Positions 8,787-17,884 of a DNA stretch of 64,000 bases are shown here, piece by piece. The first letter of the stretch is position 1. The number at the start of each line of letters is the position of its first letter. The position numbers and the translations under genes are program-made. The notes beneath the pieces are model-generated. The model was not told the DNA's origin and did no database searches. It saw only the letters and a list, made by a program, of their open reading frames with translations. Origin of the DNA: Noviherbaspirillum saxi (GTDB lineage Bacteria > Pseudomonadota > Gammaproteobacteria > Burkholderiales > Burkholderiaceae_D); the NCBI RefSeq assembly GCF_003591035.1, contig NZ_QYUO01000001.1:1798001-1862000 (forward strand), given 5' to 3'.

Positions 8787-9572
8787 ATGCGTACCACTCA
8801 ACAACTATTTGATCTCACCGGCAAGACCGCCTTGGTGACCGGCGGATCTCGTGGCCTCGGCCTGCAAATCGCGGAAGCGCTGGGCGAGCAGGGCGCGAAG
8901 ATTGTGCTGTCCTCGCGCAAGCAGGCCGACCTCGATGAGGCCGTGGCGCACCTGAAAACGCGCGGCATCGAAGCCAGCGCAATTGCCGCCGATCTGTCGC
9001 AGGAAGCCGCCGTTGCGCCGTTGGTCGCCGCAACCATGCAGCGTCTCGGTCACATCGATATTTTGGTGAACAACGCTGGCGCGGCTTGGGGCGCACCGGC
9101 GGAGGAATACCCGATTGAGGCGTGGGACAAATTGATGAATCTGAATATCCGCAGCATTTTCCTGTTGTCGCAGGCAGTCGGCCGGGAGTCGATGATCCCG
9201 CGCAAATACGGGCGCATCGTCAACATCGCCTCGATTTCCGGCTTGTTCGGCAATACCCTGGATGGGATGCAAACCATTGCTTACAACACGTCGAAAGGCG
9301 CGCTTGTGAACTTTACCCGCACGCTCGCGGGTGAGTGGGGTAAGTACGGCATCACGGTCAATGCGCTGGCGCCGGGATTCTTTCCCTCCAAGATGACGCA
9401 GGGCACGATTGACAGTATCGGCGCCGCTACGATGGCCAAGAATGCGCCATTGCAGCGTATTGGCGACGATGAGGACTTGAAAGGTGCGGCGCTGCTGTTG
9501 GCGTCGGACGCGTCCAAACACATCACCGGCCAGATCCTGTCGGTCGATGGCGGGGCCTCGGCAGTGCATTGA
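8787..9572 (+). CDS. SDR-family oxidoreductase (3-oxoacyl reductase / 3-hydroxyacyl-CoA dehydrogenase like)
   Basis: 261 residues. ATG 8787 lies 20 nt after the dehydrogenase stop and follows AAAGGA; an upstream extension of the frame is antisense-like overlap and not used. It has the Rossmann motif TGGSRGLG, the NNAGAAWG segment, the Ser and YNTSKGAL (catalytic Tyr-x3-Lys), APGFFPSKM and a C-terminal TGQILSVDGG. This is a classical NAD(P)-dependent SDR, probably acting on a 3-hydroxy- or 3-oxoacyl-CoA given that the next gene is a thiolase. Cofactor preference was not deduced. Confidence 0.88.
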   Translation: MRTTQQLFDLTGKTALVTGGSRGLGLQIAEALGEQGAKIVLSSRKQADLDEAVAHLKTRGIEASAIAADLSQEAAVAPLVAATMQRLGHIDILVNNAGAAWGAPAEEYPIEAWDKLMNLNIRSIFLLSQAVGRESMIPRKYGRIVNIASISGLFGNTLDGMQTIAYNTSKGALVNFTRTLAGEWGKYGITVNALAPGFFPSKMTQGTIDSIGAATMAKNAPLQRIGDDEDLKGAALLLASDASKHITGQILSVDGGASAVH

Positions 9573-9748
9573 TTGATGGAGGCCGCAACCGTTTCTGTCT
9601 GCGCCCCCTTTTTGCACGAATTTGAATTATCTGCTCCACCGGAGTGAAGCGAGGATGCAGACGGACGACGATGGCATCGCGTGGTATCGCATGAACTCTG
9701 AATTTGAACACTGATTTTTACCATATCCAATAGAAGGAAATAGAGAAC

Positions 9749-10933
9749 ATGAAACAACGTGAAGTCGTCATCGTCAGCGGCGTGCGCACCGCGATCGGGA
9801 CTTTCGGCGGCAGCCTGAAGGAATTTTCGCCGACCGAGCTGGGCGCGCGCGTGGTGCGCGAATCGCTCGCGCGCGCCGGCGTGTCTGGCGACGAAGTGGG
9901 ACACACTGTGTTCGGTAACGTAATCCAGACCGAGGCGAAGGACTTGTACCTGGCACGCGTGGCAGCGATCAATGGCGGCGTATCGGAACACGCACCGGCC
10001 CTGACCGTCAACCGCCTGTGCGGCTCCGGCCTGCAGGCAGTAATTTCGGCGGCGCAAAGCATCCTGCTGGGTGACGCCGACATCGCCATCGGCGGCGGCG
10101 CCGAAGTGATGAGCCGCGCACCGCACCTGACGCCTGCGGCGCGCTGGGGTGTGCGCATGGGCGACAGCACGCTGGTCGATACGCTGCTGGCCGCCTTGCA
10201 TGATCCGTTTCACCAGATCCACATGGGCGTGACCGCCGAAAACGTCGCCGCACGTTACGGCATTACGCGCGAACAGCAGGATACGGCGGCGGTGGAATCG
10301 CACCGCCGCGCGGCCCGTGCGATTGCCGCCGGCTACTTCAAGGAGCAGATCCTGCCGATCACCACGGAATCACGCAAAGGGACAGTGGTGTTCGATACGG
10401 ACGAGCACGTGCGCGCCGACACGACGCCCGAGAAGCTGGCCACAATGCGCGCCGCCTTCCAGAAGGACGGTTCGGTCACCGCCGGCAATGCTTCGGGCAT
10501 CAACGACGGCGCCGCCGCCTTGGTGCTGATGGATGCCAGTGTCGCCGAACGCCGTGGCGCCAAGCCGCTGGCGCGCCTGGTCAGTTATGGATTTGCCGGC
10601 GTCGATCCGCGTTACATGGGCATTGGTCCGGTGCCGGCCAGCCGCATGGCGCTCGAGCGTGCCGACCTGACCGTCAACGACCTCGACGTGATCGAATCGA
10701 ACGAGGCATTCGCCGCGCAGGCCTGCGCGGTGCAGAAGGAACTCGGCTTCGACCCCGCGCGCGTCAACCCTAACGGCTCCGGCATTTCGCTCGGCCATCC
10801 GGTAGGCGCAACCGGCGCCATCGTCACCGTCAAGGCGCTGCATGAACTGCAGCGAACTGACGGACGCTATGCGCTGGTCACCATGTGCATCGGCGGTGGA
10901 CAGGGCATCGCCGCGATCTTCGAACGAATCTAA
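9749..10933 (+). CDS. acetyl-CoA C-acyltransferase (thiolase)
   Basis: 394 residues, full-length type I/II thiolase that cleaves 3-oxoacyl-CoA (or condenses acetyl-CoA). All catalytic residues are present: nucleophile Cys91 in NRLCGSG, His350 in [10 protein letters not shown] and Cys380 in [11 protein letters not shown] 9749 follows GAAGGAAA. It completes a dehydrogenase-SDR-thiolase set with the two preceding genes; the hydratase for this set is presumably supplied from elsewhere in the block. The 176 bp upstream shows no terminator, so cotranscription with the SDR is likely. Confidence 0.93.
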   Translation: MKQREVVIVSGVRTAIGTFGGSLKEFSPTELGARVVRESLARAGVSGDEVGHTVFGNVIQTEAKDLYLARVAAINGGVSEHAPALTVNRLCGSGLQAVISAAQSILLGDADIAIGGGAEVMSRAPHLTPAARWGVRMGDSTLVDTLLAALHDPFHQIHMGVTAENVAARYGITREQQDTAAVESHRRAARAIAAGYFKEQILPITTESRKGTVVFDTDEHVRADTTPEKLATMRAAFQKDGSVTAGNASGINDGAAALVLMDASVAERRGAKPLARLVSYGFAGVDPRYMGIGPVPASRMALERADLTVNDLDVIESNEAFAAQACAVQKELGFDPARVNPNGSGISLGHPVGATGAIVTVKALHELQRTDGRYALVTMCIGGGQGIAAIFERI

Positions 10934-10944
10934 TTTACTCGGTC

Positions 10945-12615
10945 ATGAACAAAGAACTCTTGGAGCAATACGGTCCGCGCGACGCGATGGAATACGACGT
11001 CGTCATCGTCGGCGGCGGCCCGGCCGGCTTGTCGGCAGCGATCCGCCTGAAGCAGCTGGCGACGGAACAAGGCAAGGAAGTATCGGTCTGCGTGCTGGAA
11101 AAAGGCAGCGAGATCGGCGCGCATATTCTGTCCGGCGCAGTGATGGACCCGATCGCAATCAGCGAGCTGTTCCCGAACTGGAAAGAACTCGGTGCACCGC
11201 TGGACGTGCCGGTCACCGAAGACCGCTTCCTGTTCCTGACCGAAACCAAAGCACTCAAGACCCCGAACTGGATGTTGCCGGGCTGCTTTCAGAACCACGG
11301 CAACTACGTGATTTCGCTGGGCAACGTGGTGCGCTGGCTCGGCCAGCAAGCCGAAGCGCTTGGCGTGGAAATCTTCCCCGGCTTTACCGCCGCCGAAGTG
11401 CTGTATCACGACGATGGCTCGGTCAAAGGCGTGGCCACCGGCAATATGGGCATTGGCAAGGATGGCAATTCGACCGATGCCTTTCAGCTCGGCATGGAAC
11501 TGCATGCGAAATACACCTTCTTCGCCGAAGGCGCGCGCGGCCATCTGGGCAAGCAGTTGATGGCGCAGTTCAACTTGAATGAGGGCAAGGATCCGCAGAC
11601 TTACGGCATCGGCATCAAGGAATTGTGGGAAATCGATCCCAAGCTGCATCAGCCAGGCCTGGTGATCCACACCGCCGGCTGGCCGCTCGATAGCAGCACC
11701 TATGGCGGTTCCTTCCTGTATCACCTGGACAATAACCAGGTCGCGGTTGGCTATGTGGTGGGCTTGGCGTACGAGAATCCCTACCTGTCGCCGTTCGAGG
11801 AATTCCAGCGCTACAAGACCCATCCGGAAATCCGCACATTCTTCGAAGGCGGAAAACGCCTGTCCTACGGCGCACGGGCGATCACCGCGGGCGGCTTGCA
11901 GTCGTTGCCTAAGCTGACCTTCCCCGGTGGTGCACTGATCGGCTGCGAGGCAGGATTCCTGAATGCGTCGCGTATCAAGGGCAGTCATGCGGCGATGAAG
12001 ACCGGCATGCTGGCCGCCGAAGCGGCATTCGAGGCGTTGGGCAATAACCGCCAGCACGATGAACTGACGGCCTATCCGGAAGCATTCAAGCAATCGTGGC
12101 TACACGAAGAACTGCACAAGGCGCGTAACTTCAAGCCGTGGATGAGCAAGGGCTTGTACCTCGGCACGCTGATGGTCGGCATCGACCAGGTGCTGTTCAA
12201 AGGCAAGGCGCCGTGGACACTGCGCCACACGCATGCCGACCATGAATGCCTGAAGCCGGCATCGGAATGCCAGCCGATCCAATACCCGAAGCCGGACGGC
12301 AAGTTGACGTTCGACCGTCTGTCGTCGGTATTCATCTCGAACACCAACCACGCCGAAGAGCAGCCGTCGCATTTGACGCTGAAGAATGCGGACGTGCCGG
12401 TGAAGCTCAACCTCGCGCAATACGCAGGTCCGGAAGCACGTTTCTGCCCGGCCGGCGTGTACGAATTCGTGAAGATCGACAGTGGAGATGATCGCCTGCA
12501 GATCAATGCGCAGAACTGCGTGCACTGCAAGACCTGCGACATCAAGGACCCGACGCAGAACATCGTGTGGGTCACGCCGGAAGGTGGCGGCGGCCCGAAC
12601 TATCCGAACATGTAG
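10945..12615 (+). CDS. electron-transfer flavoprotein-ubiquinone oxidoreductase
   Basis: 556 residues, the normal length for ETF-QO. An N-terminal FAD-binding motif ([20 protein letters not shown]) begins about residue 17; the middle part carries the quinone/membrane-associated region, and the C-terminus has the [4Fe-4S] cysteines in FCPAGVYEF and [13 protein letters not shown]. It passes electrons from reduced ETF, loaded by acyl-CoA dehydrogenases, to ubiquinone at the inner membrane. ATG 10945 is 11 nt after the thiolase stop, so the two are cotranscribed and probably coupled. Having a dedicated copy inside the block fits five acyl-CoA dehydrogenases in the window; ETF alpha/beta genes are not here. 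Confidence 0.95.
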   Translation: MNKELLEQYGPRDAMEYDVVIVGGGPAGLSAAIRLKQLATEQGKEVSVCVLEKGSEIGAHILSGAVMDPIAISELFPNWKELGAPLDVPVTEDRFLFLTETKALKTPNWMLPGCFQNHGNYVISLGNVVRWLGQQAEALGVEIFPGFTAAEVLYHDDGSVKGVATGNMGIGKDGNSTDAFQLGMELHAKYTFFAEGARGHLGKQLMAQFNLNEGKDPQTYGIGIKELWEIDPKLHQPGLVIHTAGWPLDSSTYGGSFLYHLDNNQVAVGYVVGLAYENPYLSPFEEFQRYKTHPEIRTFFEGGKRLSYGARAITAGGLQSLPKLTFPGGALIGCEAGFLNASRIKGSHAAMKTGMLAAEAAFEALGNNRQHDELTAYPEAFKQSWLHEELHKARNFKPWMSKGLYLGTLMVGIDQVLFKGKAPWTLRHTHADHECLKPASECQPIQYPKPDGKLTFDRLSSVFISNTNHAEEQPSHLTLKNADVPVKLNLAQYAGPEARFCPAGVYEFVKIDSGDDRLQINAQNCVHCKTCDIKDPTQNIVWVTPEGGGGPNYPNM

Positions 12616-12632
12616 AGAGCTAGAGACCAATC

Positions 12633-13286
12633 ATGGGCAAAGGTACAAACACGCGCGCAGCCATTCTCGAGCAGGCGATTCACATCGCCTGCCATGATGG
12701 ATTGGAGCGAGTGACGATAGGCAGTCTCGCCGACCAGCTTGGAATGAGCAAAAGCGGAGTGCACGTCCACTTCGGATCGCACGCCAAATTGCAGCTCGAA
12801 GTCGTGAAAGCTTATGCCTGCAAATTCGAGGCAGCGGTAATGCTGCCGGCCCTCTCATCGCCAGCCGGGCTGCCGCGTTTGCATACCATACTTGCGCACT
12901 GGATCAGGCACCTTTCGTCCGCGGAGGGCCGTGATGCGCTGTGCATCAATTGTGCCGCTGAGCTTGAAGGCCCGGCGACAGAGGTCCGCGAAGAGCTGGT
13001 TTCGCTTGTGCGATCTAGCCGTGCGATGCTGGAGACGTGCGTGCGGCAGGCGGTTAAGTTAGGTCAACTGGCTGCCAACGCCGATGACTGCCAGCTCGCC
13101 CATGAATTGCACGGAATGATGCTTCTCCTGCACCATGACACACGTTTCATGCGACAGCGCGAGGCGGCGGTTCGGACAGACAAGGCCGTCCGGCGCTTGT
13201 TGGAGGGTTTCTGCAGCAGCGCAGTTAAGGACTCTTCACCACGCTCATGCGAGACGCAGGCCGTACTCGCGACCCTCATCGATTAA
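12633..13286 (+). CDS. TetR/AcrR-family transcriptional regulator
   Basis: 217 residues. The N-terminal helix-turn-helix is clear (TIGSLADQLGMSKSGVHVHF), followed by an all-helical ligand domain with a TetR_C-like segment. It lies 17 nt after ETF-QO and 12 nt before the DUF2889 gene, so it is embedded in the operon rather than divergent from it. By analogy with FadR/PsrA-type TetR regulators it may respond to an acyl-CoA and repress this operon; no operator was identified. Confidence 0.88.
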   Translation: MGKGTNTRAAILEQAIHIACHDGLERVTIGSLADQLGMSKSGVHVHFGSHAKLQLEVVKAYACKFEAAVMLPALSSPAGLPRLHTILAHWIRHLSSAEGRDALCINCAAELEGPATEVREELVSLVRSSRAMLETCVRQAVKLGQLAANADDCQLAHELHGMMLLLHHDTRFMRQREAAVRTDKAVRRLLEGFCSSAVKDSSPRSCETQAVLATLID

Positions 13287-13298
13287 TTGGAGAACCAG

Positions 13299-13859
13299 AT
13301 GAGTAACCACTCTTCGGTGCCGGCTCCATCGGCACCAGTATTTGCCCACAGACGTACCATCGACTGCCAAAGCGCACGGCGCGAAGATGGATTGTGGGAG
13401 CTGCAAGCGACACTGCATGATTTCAAGGGAACCCCATTCCCTACGGCAACCGGCGGAAAGGTGATGCCCGGCGAGGCGCTTCACCATATGCAACTGACGC
13501 TGGTCTTCAACGATGCGCTGACAATCCAGACCGCGCAAACGCGACTGTTCAGCGGACCTGCTCCGGATTGTCATCACGTCGACACAAGCTACGATGCGCT
13601 TATCGGCATGACGCTTGGTCCAGGCTTCAGCCGCCAGGCGCAGGAACGCTTTGGCGGGATTCGGGGATGCACGCACATGAACGAGCTGCTACCCATCGCG
13701 ACTACCGTGGCTATTCAGACCGTCCTTGCAAAGCGCATGGAAGGAGGTACTGCCGTATTGAAGGCGTATGCACCTGCCTTCGTGAATCAATGCTACACAT
13801 GGCGCAGCGACGGACCAGCTATTCAGTCGATCAACAATGCGACGTATAAGGATGTTTGA
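13299..13859 (+). CDS. DUF2889 family protein
   Basis: 186 residues. Family features are visible: the N-terminal AHRRTIDCQSARREDGLWE, the central MQLTLVFNDALTI, and the conserved RGCTHMNELLPIATT. The family has no assigned function that I know; members often sit in aromatic or lipid catabolic loci of Betaproteobacteria. ATG 13299 follows TTGGAGA. It is the last gene of the operon before a REP-like palindrome and the convergent LuxR gene. Confidence 0.75.
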   Translation: MSNHSSVPAPSAPVFAHRRTIDCQSARREDGLWELQATLHDFKGTPFPTATGGKVMPGEALHHMQLTLVFNDALTIQTAQTRLFSGPAPDCHHVDTSYDALIGMTLGPGFSRQAQERFGGIRGCTHMNELLPIATTVAIQTVLAKRMEGGTAVLKAYAPAFVNQCYTWRSDGPAIQSINNATYKDV

Positions 13860-13892
13860 AGGGGTGTCGGCGAGTAGGCCCGAGCAGTAGTA

Positions 13893-13919
13893 GCCCGGAG
13901 AAGCGCAGCGCGTCCGGGA
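13893..13919. repeat. REP-like palindrome between convergent genes
   Basis: GTAGCCCGGAGAAGCGCAGC begins at about 13890; the stem is CCCGGA (13894-13899) / TCCGGG (13913-13918). It lies between the DUF2889 gene and the convergent LuxR gene. No T-tract follows. It resembles the GTAGCCCG... elements common in betaproteobacteria and may act as a transcription barrier. Confidence 0.5.
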
Positions 13920-13997
13920 GCAAGCCCCGAGCCTGCGTCGATCCGGATTCCACTTTTCTTCACCTGGACTACATCTTCATCATGTATGAAATAAGTT

Positions 13998-16709
13998 CTA
14001 TTCAATCAGCCCCTGCCGGCGCGCCCAGGTCATCGCATCGTAACGGCTCGATACCCCCAGCTTCGCAAGAATGTTCCTGATATTCCAGTTCACCGTGTCG
14101 GCGGTGATGTTGAGTGTCAATCCAATTCGTTTGCTGGACATCGCTTGCGAAACCAGGCCAAGTATTTCCAGTTCGCGTGGCGTAAGAGTCGCCTGAGCCG
14201 AGGCATTGCCTTGGTTCGATTTACGTGCCCCCTGCGCCGACGGACTGATCCGGCCGAATCGGCCTAGCATGCTGTCGAGATATTGCGCCGTAGGTGCATC
14301 CAGTGTGGCAACCAGAGCGGCATTGTTCGCCAGCGTGGCGAGCAGCTCGCTGACGCGTTCTCCCTCGTCGAGAAAGGTTCGTACCAAGCCGAGCGTAGCC
14401 CCCGACTGCACAGCTTGAATCAGGCATGCGGCCGCTTCATCATGCCGCTTCAGATCGGCAAGAGCGATCGCCGCAAGCAGATTGGCCATGACGAGCATTC
14501 TGGCGCGCCCCAACTTCTCGGCAAACCGGTGAACCTCCTCCAAGGTATTGAGCGCCTCACCGGGATTGCAATTGGCGAGCGCAAGCCGCGAACGTGCCAA
14601 CGCCGCGATGATCGGGATTTCGGCACGGTAGCCTGCCGCGTCCCGATGGGTCACTCCTAGCGCGTTCAGTTTCGTCACCAGTTCAGTGGCACGAACATGG
14701 TCCCCCTTGGCGAGAAGGATTTTGACTTGTTCGGCATGCATATAAGCGAGGGGACGATCCAATCCGAGACTATGGAAATGGGCGACTTGTGTTTGAAGGA
14801 ATTCGACGGCGACATCGGGCGTCTCCTGCAACATGTCCAGGCGCGCATGGCAGAGTGAGGCGCGCGCCATGACGTCCGGCATCGAAGACCGAAGCACGCC
14901 GGTGCGGTTGGCGAGCACCTCGCGTGCATCGTCGATCCGGTCAAGCTCGTAATAGGCATCGGACAGCGTCGTTGCACAAAGGTTTGCTGGGACGGAACCA
15001 CGCCCACACGCCGTCTCCGCACGGGCAAGAATGGTCGCGCCGACGCGTGCCGCCTCCTTCACGTTGCCTTCGATCAGGAAAATGCCAGCGCGCGAGGACT
15101 CGACAATGAGCGCCACGTCGGTGTCGCGGTCTTCGGGGGGCACCGGATTGTCGTCAAGAAGCCGGCGTGAGTCGCTTAAGCGACCGGCCGCAAGATAGGC
15201 TGCCGCAAGCGCTGACAAATAGACGTAGCGCAAAAATCGATTGTCGAGTGACACGTTATAGTAGGTCGGCTCAAGCAGGTCGATGGCCCGCTTGCTATCG
15301 TCACGCTGCAATGCGATCGTCGCATCCGCCAGCGCGAGCTTGGATGAGATTGCGGGATTCTTTGCGGCATCGCTGCGCCGGACCTTCTCAAGCCACTGTT
15401 CCGCTTCTCCCGGATGGGCAGTCAATGCGTAAGTCAGGCAGCCAAGAAAGAACAGCTTGGGATGCGCAAACAAGGTTTCCTGGGGCAAGCGATCGAGCAG
15501 ATGCAGCATGGGGCTGATGTAAGACAAGCTCCAGTTGGCCGGCGCCGCGTGTTCGATGGCCTTGACCGCAAAATCGAGATCGCCGCCCAGATTGGCATGA
15601 CGCACGGACTCCACCAGAAAATCGTGTTCGGCGAACCACTGGCTGGCACGGCGGTGCAAGGCTTCGACGGTACCCTGTCCTCGATGTGCCAGGCGGCTCG
15701 CGAGGAATTCGCCGAACAGCGGGTGGAAGCGGTACCACGGCGAGCGGTCATCCGACTCGATTCGGTAAATCAGCAGGCTTTCGTCTTCGGCGCGCTTGAG
15801 CAATTCGGCCGCACGATCGTTTTCTGTGATGAAGGCGGCGAGTTCTGCGTTGAAGCGCCGGCACACCGAGACCGATTCCATGAACGCGGTCAGCTCCGAC
15901 GGCAGATGGGCAACGACGTCTTCGGCGAGATATGCCTGCAGGTCGGTCGATCGCCACAGAAACGAATGCAGCTTTTCCCGCGTTTGCGGACGGTTTCTCA
16001 ACATGATGGCAATCAGTTGCAGGCTGGCTGGCCAGCCAATCGTCATATCATGGATCAAGCGGAGCTCATCCGCGGTCAATTTCACTGCACTGAGATTCTG
16101 CTCAAAGAAAACGCGCGTTTCGTCCAAGTCGAAAGGCAGCTCCGTGAACCCGATCTCTGCGACTTGGTCCACCAGGCGCAAGCGCCTGAGGCTCAGCGGT
16201 GGCGAGACGCGCGATGCTATGAGGAAGTGCAGGTTCGCGGGACAATGATCGAGCAATTTCTGCATCAGCCTGTGCGCCCACGGGTCCTCGACGTAGTGAT
16301 AGTCGTCGATGATCAGGTAGAGTTCCTTGGCGATTTTCTCGGCTTCGCTGGCCACGACCGCCACCACGGCATCCAACGATTTTCCGCTGCTGCTTTCCTG
16401 CAGCATGTCCTCTTCAATCTGGATCCCCATCCGCTGGAATGCTGCGAGCAAATACGAACAAAAGCCCCGCAATTGCTTATCTTCGTGGCTTAACGACAGC
16501 CACGCCACTTCGGCACCGGACTTCATGAGTTCCTGACGCCATTGGACGAGAAGAATGGTTTTTCCGAAGCCGGCACTGGCGCTTACCAGCGCGACTGTGC
16601 AGTGCTGTGTATTGCGCAGGTGGTGAAGTAATTGCTTACGAGGAATGTAGCGGGTGCCGATACGCGGCGGCGCAAACTTCGTTGCCACAAGTAGTTTATC
16701 GAAATTCAT
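13998..16709 (-). CDS. LuxR-family, MalT/STAND-type ATP-dependent transcriptional activator
   Basis: 903 residues. N-terminal NTPase with Walker A SASAGFGKTILL (Lys50) and a Walker B-like LYLIIDDYHYVED, then a winged-helix and long TPR-like helical region (about 400-800), and a C-terminal LuxR helix-turn-helix starting LTPRELEILGLVSQAMSSK and ending ILAKLGVSSRYDAM. MalT-type proteins bind an inducer and ATP, oligomerise and activate promoters. Divergent from the crotonase operon across a 340-bp gap, so it is the likely activator of genes from 17050 onward. Such regulators are often found with DUF1302/DUF1329/RND lipid loci. ATG is at 16709; the ribosome site (GGAATG) is weak. Confidence 0.92.
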   Translation of the reverse strand: MNFDKLLVATKFAPPRIGTRYIPRKQLLHHLRNTQHCTVALVSASAGFGKTILLVQWRQELMKSGAEVAWLSLSHEDKQLRGFCSYLLAAFQRMGIQIEEDMLQESSSGKSLDAVVAVVASEAEKIAKELYLIIDDYHYVEDPWAHRLMQKLLDHCPANLHFLIASRVSPPLSLRRLRLVDQVAEIGFTELPFDLDETRVFFEQNLSAVKLTADELRLIHDMTIGWPASLQLIAIMLRNRPQTREKLHSFLWRSTDLQAYLAEDVVAHLPSELTAFMESVSVCRRFNAELAAFITENDRAAELLKRAEDESLLIYRIESDDRSPWYRFHPLFGEFLASRLAHRGQGTVEALHRRASQWFAEHDFLVESVRHANLGGDLDFAVKAIEHAAPANWSLSYISPMLHLLDRLPQETLFAHPKLFFLGCLTYALTAHPGEAEQWLEKVRRSDAAKNPAISSKLALADATIALQRDDSKRAIDLLEPTYYNVSLDNRFLRYVYLSALAAAYLAAGRLSDSRRLLDDNPVPPEDRDTDVALIVESSRAGIFLIEGNVKEAARVGATILARAETACGRGSVPANLCATTLSDAYYELDRIDDAREVLANRTGVLRSSMPDVMARASLCHARLDMLQETPDVAVEFLQTQVAHFHSLGLDRPLAYMHAEQVKILLAKGDHVRATELVTKLNALGVTHRDAAGYRAEIPIIAALARSRLALANCNPGEALNTLEEVHRFAEKLGRARMLVMANLLAAIALADLKRHDEAAACLIQAVQSGATLGLVRTFLDEGERVSELLATLANNAALVATLDAPTAQYLDSMLGRFGRISPSAQGARKSNQGNASAQATLTPRELEILGLVSQAMSSKRIGLTLNITADTVNWNIRNILAKLGVSSRYDAMTWARRQGLIE

Positions 16710-17049
16710 TTAAAGCATTCCTGCATAAATTTTTTTGCAAGCCCTTTAGCGAGACGTGGTAGCGGGGCGGCGAATAAAGCGATGGAATCTAGTATCAAGC
16801 GCCCTCCCAATACTTGCGCTACAGATACGGGTTGATCGTTTCATACCGTTGAGGGTGTCGCTGCTTCCGAAAGGTGTTCCGAGCGATTCTTTTTTATCGT
16901 AGCACGACGTCCGCTGCATGCGTCTCTTCATGTCATGAAAGCACTTGTCGCGTGTGGCGTCCCTTCAAAAACAGAGGGGGACTCACCAGCCGACACCGCG
17001 TATCTTCGCTGATATCCAAACAGCACCCATTTGATTGAGGAGATTAGGG
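16710..17049. promoter_or_regulatory. divergent promoter region between the LuxR activator and the crotonase operon
   Basis: 340 bp without a credible ORF. By position it must hold both divergent promoters and, by inference, the activator's binding sites. It is more AT-rich than its neighbours near 16720-16740 and 16880-16905. I could not identify a reliable -35/-10 pair or a clear repeat. The crotonase ribosome site (GAGGAGATTAGGG, 17037-17049) is at its right end. Confidence 0.5.
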
Positions 17050-17820
17050 ATGAGCGTTTCGTTTGCACTGAAGGGGCCGGTCGGCTGGATTACGTTGGAG
17101 CGTCCGAAGGCGATGAACGCCTTGAATTTCGAAATCGTAAAAGGCATCACGGCCCAGCTCGAAGCGTGGAAAAACGATCCGGCAGTGCGTGCGGTGGTCG
17201 TGACCGGTACCGGTCCGGCATTTTGCGCCGGCGCCGACCTCAAGCAGGTTTCTGCGCCGGTTGGGCCCGGCGAGATGGATTTCCTGGACACGATCGTTGT
17301 GTTTTTTGACACGCTGCGTTCCTTCCCCAAGCCGGTCATCGCGGCCGTTAATGGTCTTGCATTGGCTGGCGGCCTGGAAACCGTGCTGTGCTGCGACATC
17401 GTGATCGCCGCGCAAAGCGCCAAGTTTGGCGATGCGCACTCGAACTTCGGCGTGTTCCCGGGTGGTGGCGGCGCCGCGATCCTGCCGCGCAAGGTGCCGG
17501 CCAATGTCGCCAAGTACCTGTTGTTCACCGGCGATTCGCTGCCGGCCGAAGACATGAAGACCTACGGTCTGGTCAGTGAAGTCGTCGCGGATGGCGAACT
17601 GATCGCCCGCGTGCAGGCCATCGGCGAAAAGCTCGCCAAGAAGAGCCCGATCGTGTTGAGCCGCATGAAGAAAGTGGCGAACGAAGCAGCCGACAAGTCG
17701 GCAGCCGACGCGCTGCGTCACGAAGTGCTGGAGCTGCGTAATCACCAGCGTTCGTACGACATCCAGGAAGGCCTGCGTGCGTTTGTTGAAAAGCGTGCTC
17801 CGGAGTTCAAGGGCTATTGA
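17050..17820 (+). CDS. enoyl-CoA hydratase/isomerase (crotonase) family protein lacking both usual catalytic Glu
   Basis: 256 residues; ATG 17050 has a better ribosome site than the in-frame start at 17035. The crotonase fold is clear: oxyanion-hole strands FCAGADLK and LALAGGLETVL and a C-terminal helical tail. However, the two glutamates of classical hydratases (rat Glu144 and Glu164) align with His in FGDAHSNFG and Tyr in VAKYLLFTG. So it may be an isomerase, hydrolase or other crotonase activity rather than a plain hydratase. First gene of the LuxR-divergent operon; a strong hairpin follows the stop. Confidence 0.85.
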   Translation: MSVSFALKGPVGWITLERPKAMNALNFEIVKGITAQLEAWKNDPAVRAVVVTGTGPAFCAGADLKQVSAPVGPGEMDFLDTIVVFFDTLRSFPKPVIAAVNGLALAGGLETVLCCDIVIAAQSAKFGDAHSNFGVFPGGGGAAILPRKVPANVAKYLLFTGDSLPAEDMKTYGLVSEVVADGELIARVQAIGEKLAKKSPIVLSRMKKVANEAADKSAADALRHEVLELRNHQRSYDIQEGLRAFVEKRAPEFKGY

Positions 17821-17829
17821 TTGTTAGAA

Positions 17830-17855
17830 CCCTTCTCCCGCGGGCGGGAGAAGGG
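17830..17855 (+). terminator. perfect 12-bp hairpin between crotonase and thiolase genes
   Basis: CCCTTCTCCCGC and GCGGGAGAAGGG are perfectly complementary with a 2-nt loop. No T-run follows, so it is more likely an mRNA-stabilising or attenuating stem inside the operon than a full terminator. It lies 10 nt after the crotonase stop and 30 nt before the next ATG. Confidence 0.5.
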
Positions 17856-17884
17856 AGATGCGCTAATCAACTATTGAGGAAACC

